A stretch of 64,000 nt of DNA from Croceimicrobium hydrocarbonivorans. Lineage in GTDB: Bacteria; Bacteroidota; Bacteroidia; Flavobacteriales; Schleiferiaceae. Shown in pieces: positions 9,061 through 19,331 of this stretch. Below the pieces are notes generated by a model. That model was given only the letters and a program-made list of their open reading frames with translations. It had not been told where the DNA came from and searched no databases. Positions within the stretch are counted from its first letter, which is position 1. Each line of letters opens with the position of its first letter. The DNA lies in assembly GCF_014524565.1 (NCBI RefSeq), contig NZ_CP060139.1:1247501-1311500 (forward strand). The letters run 5' to 3'. The translations under genes were made by a program, and so were the position numbers.

Positions 9061-9390
9061 TCAAACATCATCATTACTTGCAATAGCATTCAGTTGTTGA
9101 ACAAACAAAGTCAGGTTCCACTGAAACTCACCAGAAAATTTCCCGAAATAGACGGAGATACTTTCTGAGCCTTTCAAGCGGCATGAGATAGCATTATCAA
9201 ATGATTCATCTCCCTTCCAAGCACCAAATTTCCGATTCCCATAAATGGTAAAGACCAAATCAAAACTATTCTTGGTCCGTGTATTTTCAATGTGCCAAAG
9301 TCCCTCCAATCCTGCCAAGGGCACAATACTCACCCTCCACTTAGATCTTAACAATTGAGCATAAAGCTCCTTAATATGTGCTACGCTCAT
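9061..9390 (-). CDS. Hypothetical protein downstream of rtcB
   Basis: A 109-residue protein from the ATG at 9390 (MSVAHIKEL); an in-frame start at 9414 would add 8 residues. It is soluble and rich in aromatic residues and strands (FDLVFTIYGNRKFGAW, SISVYFGKFSGEF), with no signal peptide. I do not recognise the family. It lies about 40 bases downstream of rtcB in the same direction and is probably on the same message, which makes a link with RNA repair conceivable but unproven. Confidence 0.55.
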   Translation of the reverse strand: MSVAHIKELYAQLLRSKWRVSIVPLAGLEGLWHIENTRTKNSFDLVFTIYGNRKFGAWKGDESFDNAISCRLKGSESISVYFGKFSGEFQWNLTLFVQQLNAIASNDDV

Positions 9391-9431
9391 TTTTAAAATT
9401 TTTAAACCTCCCACCCACCACTAATCAGGCA

Positions 9432-10811
<1,380 letters not shown>

Positions 10812-10878
10812 TCAGCAAGATTAAAAGACAAGTGCGCAATCATTTTGCGTAGTTAAAATTTGGCTTTAATTTGCCCGC

Positions 10879-11916
10879 ATGGCATGGACTAAAAAAGCAT
10901 TAATCCGATACCGGACCATCGACCGTTGTTTACAGAATCAACACAGACGCTGGACCCTAGAAGACCTCCGTGAAGCTTGTACCGAGGCATTGTACGATTT
11001 GGAAGGTCGAAAAATAGAGCTGAGCCGTCGTACTATTCAGTTAGACTTGCAATTAATGCGCAGCGAAAAACTAGGCTACGAAGCTCCAATTGAGGTTTAC
11101 GATCGCAAATACTACCGCTATGCCGATCCCGACTTTAAGATTAGCGATATCCCCTTGAATGATTTGGACCTGGAGGTCATAAACGAATCCGTCGAAATTT
11201 TACGTCAGTTCAAGGATTTCTCACTTTTTCGAGATTTAAATGGCGTGATCCAAAAGCTAGAAGATAAGATCCATCGAAACTCGAATAGCCGAGCAATTAT
11301 TCATCTCGATAAAAACGAACAGCTGAAAGGTCTGGAGTTCTTGGATGAAATTTACCAAGCCATTCAAAAAGAAATAGTACTCAACATCAATTACCAATCC
11401 TTCAGCAATAAAAGAGCTGTAAACTTTAAACTGCAGCCTTACCTACTGAAAGAGTTTAATAATCGATGGTTCGTGATTGGTCGAAAAGAAGGCATTGGTC
11501 GAATTTTCAACTTAGCCTTGGACCGCATTCAATCGATCGACCTTGACTTGAAATCCAGATATGAACCTTCTGATTTTGACCCAGACGAATATTATAAAAA
11601 CACCTTTGGAGTTACTGTTCTTAGTGACCGCGATTTAATCGACATTGAGATTTGGATCAACCCTTCCAATGCCCCGTATGTAGTAACCAAACCGATTCAC
11701 TCTAGTCAAAAAACTTTGGAAACCTACAGCGACGGCTCCGTAATTGTAGGCTTTAAAGTGCATCACAATTTTGAGATTGAGCGGCACCTTTTAGGCTATG
11801 CTGATAATATCAGGGTTTTAAAACCAGAACGATTAGTAAAACGAATGCACTATAAACTAAGTAAGGCTGCAGAACAATATGACCGAGATTTTCATTTGCA
11901 CCGCATTCAAGAATAG
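10879..11916 (+). CDS. WYL-domain transcriptional regulator
   Basis: A 345-residue cytoplasmic protein. The N-terminal part is a winged helix-turn-helix (RYRTIDRCLQNQHRRWTLED, then ELSRRTIQLDLQLMRSE). The central and C-terminal part is a WYL domain: IQKEIVLNINYQSF, LQPYLLKEFNNRWFVIGRK, NLALDRIQSI, then a WCX-like C-terminal extension. WYL proteins sense ligands, often nucleic acids or nucleotides. Its divergent position next to rtcB, with a shared 82-base region, suggests that it controls the ligase and possibly itself; this is inference. Confidence 0.85.
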   Translation: MAWTKKALIRYRTIDRCLQNQHRRWTLEDLREACTEALYDLEGRKIELSRRTIQLDLQLMRSEKLGYEAPIEVYDRKYYRYADPDFKISDIPLNDLDLEVINESVEILRQFKDFSLFRDLNGVIQKLEDKIHRNSNSRAIIHLDKNEQLKGLEFLDEIYQAIQKEIVLNINYQSFSNKRAVNFKLQPYLLKEFNNRWFVIGRKEGIGRIFNLALDRIQSIDLDLKSRYEPSDFDPDEYYKNTFGVTVLSDRDLIDIEIWINPSNAPYVVTKPIHSSQKTLETYSDGSVIVGFKVHHNFEIERHLLGYADNIRVLKPERLVKRMHYKLSKAAEQYDRDFHLHRIQE

Positions 11917-11954
11917 AAATTCATCTACATTAAAGACTTGACCTCCAGGCATGA

Positions 11955-12590
11955 TCACTTTCTATAAGCATCAGTCCCTAATCTGTTTTCCAATTCCACT
12001 ACCTGCTTCTGGATATCCCCCAATAAGCCTCTTTCGATAGAAACAATATCATACTTACAAAGCCTACCTAAGAGCTCGAGCACATCTCCGGTTTTGGATT
12101 CCGAATCCAAGGCCAAAAGCTGATCTACAGTAGATTTGGTGAACTCCGCATACACATCATGAAATTCGTAAATGCTGGATATCAACTGAATGGTTGAAAT
12201 ATTCAAATCTTGAAAGACTCCGCTAATCTTGGCACTTTCATATATGGTTTCGGATAAGCGCACTGTACCCACTCCCTTCCAAGATGGCAGTTTATTATGA
12301 TTGATTTTGGGGTTACCATAATAGGGTAATCTAAAATCTTCCCCCTCCAGACCCTGCAAGGCACTATCTAGCTCCAGGGCTAATTGTTCGTGATAGGCAA
12401 CTGCTGATTCCAAGATCCGGGCATTGGCCTTCATCTCGGCAATTATCTGCTCCAAAGCATTGCGAGTATTGGCATCCACTTTCTCCTGATTACTCTTTTC
12501 ACTGAGGTAAAAACCCAAGAAAACCCCGAAGGCTACAATCAGTAATTCCAGGATGTATTTGAGAATAGATTTCAGATAGCGCTTGAACAT
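11955..12590 (-). CDS. Membrane-anchored helical protein (DUF6090-like)
   Basis: A 211-residue protein with a single membrane segment at about residues 10-30 (ILKYILELLIVAFGVFLGFYL) followed by SEKSNQEKV and a long, mostly helical extracytoplasmic part. This layout (short basic N-terminus, helix ending in an acidic/Asn/Gln segment, then coiled helices) is common in small Bacteroidota proteins of the DUF6090 type; the assignment is by pattern and not certain. Its 5' end faces the regulatory region of the division operon. Confidence 0.6.
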   Translation of the reverse strand: MFKRYLKSILKYILELLIVAFGVFLGFYLSEKSNQEKVDANTRNALEQIIAEMKANARILESAVAYHEQLALELDSALQGLEGEDFRLPYYGNPKINHNKLPSWKGVGTVRLSETIYESAKISGVFQDLNISTIQLISSIYEFHDVYAEFTKSTVDQLLALDSESKTGDVLELLGRLCKYDIVSIERGLLGDIQKQVVELENRLGTDAYRK

Positions 12591-12771
12591 GGCTTAGGAG
12601 TATTGCTTAGTGGTCATCAATTTAAGACTATCTCCCACATCTAAAACAGAACACCCCCGTAATACCCTGATTTTTAAAGCCCTTTAACCCATCGCCCGCC
12701 ACAATAGCAAAAGACCATTCGCAAATTCCCGCTCTTTGCTTTACTAACAAAAATTAGACATCCAAAACCCA

Positions 12772-12787
12772 CCCCACTTTCCCCCAC
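12772..12787 (-). promoter_or_regulatory. Possible MraZ boxes on the complementary strand
   Basis: Read on the minus strand, two GTGGGG units lie 10 bases apart (plus-strand CCCCCAC at 12781-12787 and CCCCAC at 12772-12777), with a further CCCAC at 12768-12772. MraZ of Escherichia coli binds TGGGN direct repeats with 5-base spacers, that is, a 10-base period, in its own promoter. The match in period and core is suggestive, but this cluster is 160 bases from the start codon and inverted. Confidence 0.35.
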
Positions 12788-12871
12788 CACCAAAAAATAG
12801 AGTATTAACCCTTATTTTACAGGTATTTAACACAATTCATCTAAAGTGTTTTTCGTTTCAAGTGAGGAAAC

Positions 12872-12880
12872 TTATCCACA
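12872..12880 (+). promoter_or_regulatory. DnaA-box match upstream of mraZ
   Basis: TTATCCACA is a perfect match to the DnaA-box consensus TTATNCACA. It lies 71 bases upstream of the mraZ start codon and just upstream of the MraZ-type boxes. A single nonamer is expected a couple of times by chance in 64 kb, so only its position makes it notable. Confidence 0.35.
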
Positions 12881-12892
12881 TAATGGCACTTA

Positions 12893-12908
12893 GTGGGAAA
12901 TTGTGGGG
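12893..12908 (+). promoter_or_regulatory. Candidate MraZ operator (two TGGGN boxes)
   Basis: Two units, GTGGGA at 12893-12898 and GTGGGG at 12903-12908, give TGGGN boxes with a 5-base spacer. This is the arrangement reported for MraZ self-regulation in other bacteria. The boxes lie 10-25 bases upstream of the TAnnTTTG box of the mraZ promoter, where bound MraZ would block transcription. Weaker units GTGAGG (12862) and GTGGAG (12935) lie about three helical turns away on either side. Confidence 0.55.
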
Positions 12909-12917
12909 CAAAGTTTC

Positions 12918-12925
12918 TATTTTTG
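12918..12925 (+). promoter_or_regulatory. Promoter -7 box for the division operon
   Basis: TATTTTTG fits the Bacteroidota housekeeping -7 consensus TAnnTTTG and lies 25 bases upstream of the mraZ ATG, with a purine-rich AAGTGGAGAAAAG stretch between. A convincing -33 TTTG at normal spacing is not seen, which may mean the promoter depends on other contacts. It would drive the whole mraZ-to-ftsZ unit. Confidence 0.5.
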
Positions 12926-12950
12926 AATCAAGAAGTGGAGAAAAGCTAAA

Positions 12951-13424
12951 ATGCTGAATCTGATAGGAGTACATGAGTGTAAAATGGATGCGAAAGGTCG
13001 CGTGGGAATCCCCAGTGGCCTTAAGAAGCAGCTTTTACCTCTACTCGATCAGGGCTTTGTTTTAAAGCGCAGTGTTTTTCAGCCTTGCCTCGAGCTCTAT
13101 CCCATGCAAGAGTGGGAAGGCACCATGGCCAAGGTGAATCGCCTGAACCGCTTCGTGAAAAAGAATAATGATTTCATCCGCCGCTTTACCGCCGGTGTTA
13201 AACTGGTTGAAGTGGATGGCAGCGGCCGAATTAATGTCCCCAATGACCTCATCGCCTTCAGTAATCTGAAAAGCGAAATCGTGCTTTCCGCCTCGGTGGG
13301 TACCATCGAAATTTGGGATAAGGCCGCCTACGAAGCCACTATCAATGATCCTGAGATCGACTTTGGTCAATTGGCCGAAGACGTAATGGGCGGCCTTAAT
13401 GAGGAGGCAGATGGATTATCATAA
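12951..13424 (+). CDS. mraZ: Transcriptional regulator MraZ
   Basis: A 157-residue cytoplasmic DNA-binding protein with two SpoVT-AbrB-like swapped-hairpin domains: KMDAKGRVGIPSGLKKQL near residue 10 and EVDGSGRINVPNDLI near residue 85. MraZ forms a ring and represses its own division/cell-wall operon by binding TGGGN repeats; such repeats are present in the upstream region. It is the first gene of the operon and its last 14 bases overlap rsmH. Confidence 0.95.
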   Translation: MLNLIGVHECKMDAKGRVGIPSGLKKQLLPLLDQGFVLKRSVFQPCLELYPMQEWEGTMAKVNRLNRFVKKNNDFIRRFTAGVKLVEVDGSGRINVPNDLIAFSNLKSEIVLSASVGTIEIWDKAAYEATINDPEIDFGQLAEDVMGGLNEEADGLS

Positions 13425-14313
13425 ACCCGTTCTTTTACATGAGAGTGTTGATCTGATGTCGATCCGCGAGGATGGCATCTATGCCGACCTCACTTTTGGC
13501 GGTGGCGGACACAGCCAGGAAATTTTGAATCGTCTTGGACCTAATGGCAAATTATTCGCCTTCGACCAGGATCCCGATGCCAAGAACAATGTTCCTAATG
13601 ACCCCCGCTTCACCTTAATCGAATCCAATTTCCGTCATCTCAAGAAAATGCTGCGCATGCATGGCGCCCGCAAGGTAGATGGCATCTTAGGTGACTTCGG
13701 CATTTCCTCCCACCAAATTGATGAAGGCAGCCGCGGCTTTAGCCTACGCTACGAGGCCCCTTTGGATATGCGTATGAATCCCGACCGGGCATTTAGCGCC
13801 AAGGAGGTACTTAATCAATACGGAGAAAAGCAATTACGAGATCTCTTTTTCCGCTATGGCGAGATTCGCTCAGCCGGAGCTTTAAGTAGAGCTATTCTGC
13901 AAGCCCGCCCCCTCGAAACCACTTTCGACTTAGTGCGTGTTGCCGAAGGCTTTGCACCTCGCAATAAAAGAGGACAGTTTTTAGCCCAGGTATTTCAAGC
14001 CATCCGCATTGAGGTAAACGAAGAGCTTTTGGTGATTGAAGAAATGCTCCAACAAGCCCCGGAAGTATTGAGTCCCGGAGGTCGATTGGTATGCATCAGC
14101 TACCACAGCCTTGAAGATCGTTTGGTGAAGAATTTCTTCCGCACCGGAAATTTTGAAGGTCAGCCAGAAAAAGATTTTTACGGAAATCTGATCCGCCCTC
14201 TCGAACCTGTAACCCGCAAACCCATCGCCCCCGAGGCGAACGAAATAAACGAGAACCCCAGAGCCCGCAGTGCTAAGCTGCGTGCCGCCGAACTACTCAT
14301 TAAGAATGACTGA
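13411..14313 (+). CDS. rsmH: 16S rRNA (cytosine-1402-N4)-methyltransferase RsmH
   Basis: A 300-residue SAM-dependent enzyme that methylates C1402 in the 30S P site. Motif I is YADLTFGGGGHSQEIL, followed by DGILGDFGISSHQID and, toward the end, CISYHSLEDRLVK, all typical of RsmH. I use the ATG at 13411 because GAGGAGG, a strong Shine-Dalgarno sequence, ends 4 bases before it; an in-frame ATG at 13399 lies upstream of that sequence and would make the gene start MRRQ. It overlaps the end of mraZ by 14 bases. Confidence 0.95.
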   Translation: MDYHKPVLLHESVDLMSIREDGIYADLTFGGGGHSQEILNRLGPNGKLFAFDQDPDAKNNVPNDPRFTLIESNFRHLKKMLRMHGARKVDGILGDFGISSHQIDEGSRGFSLRYEAPLDMRMNPDRAFSAKEVLNQYGEKQLRDLFFRYGEIRSAGALSRAILQARPLETTFDLVRVAEGFAPRNKRGQFLAQVFQAIRIEVNEELLVIEEMLQQAPEVLSPGGRLVCISYHSLEDRLVKNFFRTGNFEGQPEKDFYGNLIRPLEPVTRKPIAPEANEINENPRARSAKLRAAELLIKND

Positions 14314-14650
14314 GCCCAAGCAAAATACTGGCAATCGCCTGAGCACTTTGCTAACTGGCCGCTTCTTGGTAAACCCCAAGGTGCTGCAGCAGTGGCCCTT
14401 CATTCTATTCCTCTGTGTGCTGGCCCTGATCATGACCGCCAGTAGCCATAGTGCCGAGCGCAAGGTGCATCGCATTGCCCGACTGCGCTCCGACATGAAA
14501 GAACTACACTCCCAGTTTATCGATACCCGCTCCCGCCTGATGAGTGAGAGCATGGAAACCAAAGTACTGGCGCGCGTAGAAGAGGCCGGGCTCCCGCTGC
14601 GTAAAAGCGAGTTGCCGCCCCTAATTATCAAAAAGCAGGAGGACGAATAG
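14306..14650 (+). CDS. ftsL: FtsL-like cell division protein
   Basis: A 114-residue protein from the ATG at 14306, which overlaps the rsmH stop by a few bases. It has one membrane segment (WPFILFLCVLALIMTASSH, about residues 30-48) followed by an amphipathic helical region (AERKVHRIARLRSDMKELHSQ). Size, topology and position between rsmH and ftsI are those of FtsL, the divisome bitopic protein that works with FtsB/FtsQ and FtsWI. Sequence conservation in this family is low, so identification rests on context and topology. Confidence 0.8.
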   Translation: MTEPKQNTGNRLSTLLTGRFLVNPKVLQQWPFILFLCVLALIMTASSHSAERKVHRIARLRSDMKELHSQFIDTRSRLMSESMETKVLARVEEAGLPLRKSELPPLIIKKQEDE

Positions 14651-16633
14651 TTGCAAGAGCAAAAATCCATATTAAGCAGGGCATTTGTGGTATTCATTCC
14701 ACTGGGGCTCCTGACCCTCGCTATTTTCGGTAAGCTGATTAGCATTCAGTTTATTGAAGGCCCTGCTCTGCGTCAAAAAGCCGAAAATGAGGTGATCCGC
14801 GAGATGGACATCCAAGCAGAACGCGGCAATATTTACAGTGCCGACGGCAAGCTTCTTGCTACCTCCATGCCGGTATACGATTTACACTTCGATCCGGTAA
14901 CCGTTAAAGAAGAGCTCTTCTTTGACAATATCGACTCTCTCAGTTTTTACTTAGCAAAGTTTCCAGGAAAACGTAATTCTGCAGGCTGGCGATCCTATTT
15001 GGTAAGCGCCCGCCAAAAAGGCAATCGCTACCTGGCTCTAGCCGATAAACTCAGCTACACCGAACTCAAGGTCATTAGCACATATCCCATTCTCAAAGAA
15101 GGCACCTACCGCGGTGGCCTGATTATAGAACAGGAAAACCATCGCAAAATGCCGCTTGGTAAAATCGCGGAACGCACCATTGGTCGGGAGCGCAAGAATG
15201 TAGCCACCGGCCTAGAGGGTGCCTATGCCACCTACTTGCGTGGCAAAGACGGCAAACGCCTAAAGCAAAAAATTGGCAATGGCAACTGGAAACCACTCAA
15301 CGACCTCAATGAAATTGAGCCCATCAATGGTTATGATCTGGTAAGCACCATCGACACCCGCATGCAAGATATCGCACACCACGCCTTGCTGCATATGCTC
15401 GAAAAACAAGAGGCCGACCACGGTTGCGCGGTGGTGATGGAAGTGAAAACCGGTGCTATTAAAGCGATTGCCAATCTGGGTCGCACCGATATGGGCACCT
15501 ATTTCGAGAAACGAAATTATGCCGTTTGGGAAAGCACCGAACCTGGCTCCACCTTTAAACTAGCTTCTGTTTTGGCGCTTTTTGAAGATGGCTATGCCGA
15601 CACCAGCTCTCCGGTGGATACCGAAAACGGGGTTTACGAATACCTCGACAGTAAAATCAAAGACAGTAATGGCAAGGGCTATGGCAAAACCACTCTTAAA
15701 GTGGCCTTTGAGAAATCCAGCAATGTAGGCATCGCCAAAACCGTAATCGACCATTACGAAAATCAGCCTCAGCGCTTTATCGATCGCTTATACAGCATTG
15801 GCTTAGATCGTGAATTAGGCATCCCCATTAAGGGAGAAGGCAAACCCCGTATCCCTAAACCCAGCGATTCGGACTGGAGTGGCATTTCCCTACCCTGGAT
15901 TTCCTTCGGCTATCAGGTAAGCTTTACCCCATTACAAATCCTTAGCCTCTACAATGCGGTGGCGAATGACGGTATTATGGTACGTCCTCGTTTTTTAGCC
16001 AGCGTTCAAGAACATGGTCGCGAAGTAGAACAAATGGAAACCGAGGTTTTAAACCCTGCCATTTGCTCACCCGAAACCCTGCAAAAACTTCAAGCCTTAT
16101 TGCAAGGGGTAGTGGAAGATGGTACCGCTCGCGCCGGAGCTTATTCGGTTTGTACTATGGCTGGAAAAACCGGCACCTGCCAATTGAATTATTGGAAAGA
16201 GGGCACCAAAGAATATCAAGCTTCTTTCGCAGGATACTTCCCCGCTGAAGACCCACAGTACTCCTGTATTGTGGTGGTAAATAAACCGAAATACGACTAT
16301 TACGGCTCTAATGTGGCTTTTCCGGTTTTCCGCGAAATCGCCGAAAGAATATTCCAAAACACCCCACTGGAAGTAGAGGCCAATGAAAGACCCTTACTAG
16401 CCCTTCTCGACCAGAAACCTGCAGAAAGACAAGCCGAAGCTATGGCCTTTGAACCTAAAGAAGGAAAGGAAATTCCTGACTTAAGCGGCCTCAATGGAAT
16501 GGAGCTTTTAAGTCGACTCGAAAATGCCGGTTTCAAGGTAAATGTACGTGGCCTGGGTAAGGTGTATTGGCAATATCCTCCTGCAGGAAGCCTCCTCACC
16601 AAAGATCAACTGATAGAATTACGACTGCAATGA
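14651..16633 (+). CDS. ftsI: Peptidoglycan transpeptidase FtsI (PBP3) with PASTA domain
   Basis: A 660-residue bitopic protein that makes septal peptidoglycan cross-links. An N-terminal membrane segment (residues about 8-28) is followed by the dimerisation domain (AERGNIYSADGKLLATS) and the transpeptidase: active Ser in STFK near residue 300, SSN near 355 and KTGT near 505. A C-terminal PASTA-like domain (IPDLSGLNGMELLSRLENAG to the end) is present, as in other Bacteroidota FtsI and unlike E. coli. The start is a TTG directly after the ftsL stop, consistent with translational coupling. The stop overlaps murE. Confidence 0.95.
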   Translation: MQEQKSILSRAFVVFIPLGLLTLAIFGKLISIQFIEGPALRQKAENEVIREMDIQAERGNIYSADGKLLATSMPVYDLHFDPVTVKEELFFDNIDSLSFYLAKFPGKRNSAGWRSYLVSARQKGNRYLALADKLSYTELKVISTYPILKEGTYRGGLIIEQENHRKMPLGKIAERTIGRERKNVATGLEGAYATYLRGKDGKRLKQKIGNGNWKPLNDLNEIEPINGYDLVSTIDTRMQDIAHHALLHMLEKQEADHGCAVVMEVKTGAIKAIANLGRTDMGTYFEKRNYAVWESTEPGSTFKLASVLALFEDGYADTSSPVDTENGVYEYLDSKIKDSNGKGYGKTTLKVAFEKSSNVGIAKTVIDHYENQPQRFIDRLYSIGLDRELGIPIKGEGKPRIPKPSDSDWSGISLPWISFGYQVSFTPLQILSLYNAVANDGIMVRPRFLASVQEHGREVEQMETEVLNPAICSPETLQKLQALLQGVVEDGTARAGAYSVCTMAGKTGTCQLNYWKEGTKEYQASFAGYFPAEDPQYSCIVVVNKPKYDYYGSNVAFPVFREIAERIFQNTPLEVEANERPLLALLDQKPAERQAEAMAFEPKEGKEIPDLSGLNGMELLSRLENAGFKVNVRGLGKVYWQYPPAGSLLTKDQLIELRLQ

Positions 16634-18093
16634 AACTACTAAAAGACCTGCTTTATGGAGTTCCACTTACCGAGCGCTCGGGCAGCACCCAGGTAGCGGT
16701 AAGCAAAGTTTGCTTCGATTCTCGCGAAGTTAGCAAAGGCGCCCTTTTTGTTGCCGTAAGAGGAACTCAAGTAGATGGCCATCAGTTTATCGAAAAAGCT
16801 CTGGAACTGGGAGCCGCCGCCATTGTAGCTGAAGAAATTCCCGAAGAACCCAAAGAGAATGTTTGCTTCATCGGTGTAAAAGACAGCAGCTTAGCCCTGG
16901 CTCTGATTGCCGCCAACTTCTACGATCAACCCTCCGAAAAATTACAATTAGTAGGCGTTACCGGCACCAATGGCAAAACCACCACCGCCACCCTACTCTA
17001 TAATTTATTCAGCCTCTTAGGCTCCAAATCCGGATTACTATCCACTGTAAAGGTATGTGTAGGCAAGGAAGAATTTCCCGCTACGCACACCACTCCAGAT
17101 CCGGTACAGATTAACCGCTACCTCGACCAAATGGTAAAGGCCGGTTGTAAGTACTGCTTTATGGAAGCCAGCAGTCATGGCATCGTACAAAATCGTACCG
17201 CCGGACTCCATTTTGCTGGAGCGGTGTTTACCAACATCAGCCACGATCACCTCGATTACCACGGTAATTTCGAGAACTATATCAAGGCTAAGAAGAAGCT
17301 TTTTGATGACCTGCCCAAGCAGGCCTTTATGCTCACCAATGCTGATGACCGCCATGGCGAAACCATGACCTTGCATACCAAAGCCAAGGTATATCGCTAC
17401 GCGCTTAAAAACGATGCCGATTACAAAGGCCGCATCTTAGAACATCAACTCAATGGTATGCTCCTGCGCTTGGGTCAGCAAGAAGTATGGACCAAGCTTA
17501 TTGGCGATTTCAATGCCTACAACCTATTAGCTATTTACAGTGTAGCCCTTTGCCTGGAGAAAGACCCCTTACAGGTGGCCACCGCTATTAGTAGTCTGAA
17601 ATCGGTTGCCGGTCGTTTCCAATATCTGCAAAAGCAAGAGCTCACCACCATTGTGGATTATGCCCACACGCCTGACGCCTTGGAAAATGTTTTAAAAACC
17701 ATTGCCAGCATCCGCAGTAATAATGAGAAGGTAATTACCGTAGTAGGCTGCGGCGGAAATCGCGATGCTGCCAAGCGCCCCTTAATGGCACGTATCGCCA
17801 GCGAAATGTCGGATCAGGTAATTCTTACTTCCGACAACCCTCGTTTTGAAGACCCCGAAGCCATTATCAAAGAAATGGAAAAGGGCATCGAAATGCACCT
17901 CAGTCATAAGGTTTTAAAAATCACCGATCGCAAGCAAGCGATTCGGACCGCCATACAATTAGGTCAAAGTAAAGACCTCATCCTCATTGCCGGAAAAGGC
18001 CATGAAACCTATCAAGAAATTAAAGGCGAGCGCTTTCCCTTCGACGACTTAGCCATTGCCCGTGAAACCCTCGATCAAAAATATCCGGACTAA
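16630..18093 (+). CDS. murE: UDP-MurNAc-tripeptide synthetase MurE (meso-DAP adding)
   Basis: A 487-residue cytoplasmic Mur ligase that adds the third residue of the stem peptide. ATP-binding GTNGKTTT is near residue 113. The substrate motif DNPRFEDP near residue 403 is the DNPR signature of meso-diaminopimelate-adding MurE, as opposed to Lys-adding enzymes, so the wall is predicted to be DAP type. The ATG at 16630 overlaps the ftsI stop as ATGA; an upstream in-frame start inside ftsI is not needed. The stop overlaps mraY as TAATG. Confidence 0.95.
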   Translation: MKLLKDLLYGVPLTERSGSTQVAVSKVCFDSREVSKGALFVAVRGTQVDGHQFIEKALELGAAAIVAEEIPEEPKENVCFIGVKDSSLALALIAANFYDQPSEKLQLVGVTGTNGKTTTATLLYNLFSLLGSKSGLLSTVKVCVGKEEFPATHTTPDPVQINRYLDQMVKAGCKYCFMEASSHGIVQNRTAGLHFAGAVFTNISHDHLDYHGNFENYIKAKKKLFDDLPKQAFMLTNADDRHGETMTLHTKAKVYRYALKNDADYKGRILEHQLNGMLLRLGQQEVWTKLIGDFNAYNLLAIYSVALCLEKDPLQVATAISSLKSVAGRFQYLQKQELTTIVDYAHTPDALENVLKTIASIRSNNEKVITVVGCGGNRDAAKRPLMARIASEMSDQVILTSDNPRFEDPEAIIKEMEKGIEMHLSHKVLKITDRKQAIRTAIQLGQSKDLILIAGKGHETYQEIKGERFPFDDLAIARETLDQKYPD

Positions 18094-19331
18094 TGTTGTA
18101 CTACCTCTTCGAATACCTCAACCAAGCTTATGACCTGCCCGGAGCCGGTGTATTCCAATACATCACCTTCCGCGCGGCAGCAGCATTAATCAGTTCCCTA
18201 ATCATTTGTTTGCTTTTCGGCAAGAGCCTGATCGGACTCTTACAACGCAAGCAGGTAGGCGAAAGCATTCGCGATTTAGGCTTGGAAGGACAGAGCGAAA
18301 AAGCCGGTACCCCAACCATGGGTGGCTTGATCATTTTATTGGGAATCCTCGTTCCGACTTTGCTTTTTGCCAAGCTCGAAAACATTTACATCCTCATGCT
18401 ACTCATCACCACAGTTTGGATGGGCGCCGTGGGATTCTTGGACGACTACATCAAAGTATTCCGTAAAAACAAAAAAGGTTTACCCGGAAAATTCAAAGTG
18501 GTAGGTCAGGTTGGTCTGGGCATTATCGTAGGCAGCATGCTCTATTTTAATGATGGCGTAACCATTAAAAATCGTGAAGCCACTGCCCATGTGTATGAAA
18601 CAGAAGAGGGCCAGCGAGCACAAACTTTACCTGTTTATGGAGATGCGGAGAAATCACTAAAAACCACCATCCCCTTTGTAAAGAACAATGAATTCGATTA
18701 CAGCAGCTTAATTTCCTGGATGGGCGACTGGACCAAGGATTATGGCTGGTTACTCTTTATTCCCATTGTAATCTTCATCATTACCGCCGTTTCCAATGGC
18801 GCTAACCTTACCGATGGAATTGATGGCCTGGCCACAGGTACTTCCGCCATTATTGGCATTGCCTTGGGCATCTTCGCCTATGTATCGGGCAGTATCATTT
18901 TCGCGGACTACCTCAATATTATGTACATCCCCAATACGGGTGAGCTGGTAATCTTTATCGCCGCCTTTGTGGGAGCCTGCATTGGATTCCTTTGGTATAA
19001 TACCCACCCCGCTCAAGTATTTATGGGCGACACCGGAAGCTTAACCCTAGGAGGAATTATTGCAGTATTCGCCATCGCCATTCGCAAAGAACTTTTAATT
19101 CCCATTATCTGCGGAATCTTCCTGGTAGAGAACCTCTCGGTAATCATTCAGGTAAGCTATTTCAAGCGCACCAAAAAGAAATACGGTGAAGGTCGTCGCA
19201 TCTTCCTGATGTCACCCTTGCACCATCATTACCAAAAGAAAGGATTCCACGAAAGTAAGATCGTAACCCGCTTTTGGATTGTGGGCATTTTCCTGGCTGT
19301 ACTATCCTTTGTAACCCTCAAACTTCGCTAG
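18093..19331 (+). CDS. mraY: Phospho-MurNAc-pentapeptide transferase MraY
   Basis: A 412-residue polytopic inner-membrane enzyme that makes lipid I from UDP-MurNAc-pentapeptide and undecaprenyl phosphate. Conserved segments are [35 protein letters not shown] and the cytoplasmic HHHYQKKG. It is about 50 residues longer than the E. coli enzyme because of an insertion around residues 150-210, before the NLTDGIDGL helix, a region predicted to face the periplasm. Similar longer versions are known in the phylum. It starts inside the murE stop. Confidence 0.95.
   Translation: MLYYLFEYLNQAYDLPGAGVFQYITFRAAAALISSLIICLLFGKSLIGLLQRKQVGESIRDLGLEGQSEKAGTPTMGGLIILLGILVPTLLFAKLENIYILMLLITTVWMGAVGFLDDYIKVFRKNKKGLPGKFKVVGQVGLGIIVGSMLYFNDGVTIKNREATAHVYETEEGQRAQTLPVYGDAEKSLKTTIPFVKNNEFDYSSLISWMGDWTKDYGWLLFIPIVIFIITAVSNGANLTDGIDGLATGTSAIIGIALGIFAYVSGSIIFADYLNIMYIPNTGELVIFIAAFVGACIGFLWYNTHPAQVFMGDTGSLTLGGIIAVFAIAIRKELLIPIICGIFLVENLSVIIQVSYFKRTKKKYGEGRRIFLMSPLHHHYQKKGFHESKIVTRFWIVGIFLAVLSFVTLKLR

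Larger units (their letters stand above)
12591..12892. other. Non-coding region upstream of the division operon (distal part)
   Basis: No gene is visible here. It holds a C-rich tract at about 12764-12792 whose complement contains GTGGGG-type units at 10-base spacing, a short inverted repeat GTTTC/GAAAC at 12855-12871, and a DnaA-box match. These are described separately. The rest is AT-rich with no recognisable RNA gene. Confidence 0.5.

Noticed and set aside
12764-12792. G-quadruplex on the minus strand
   Set aside because: The G-runs are uneven (several of only two), and the 10-base GTGGGG spacing is better explained as MraZ-type boxes.
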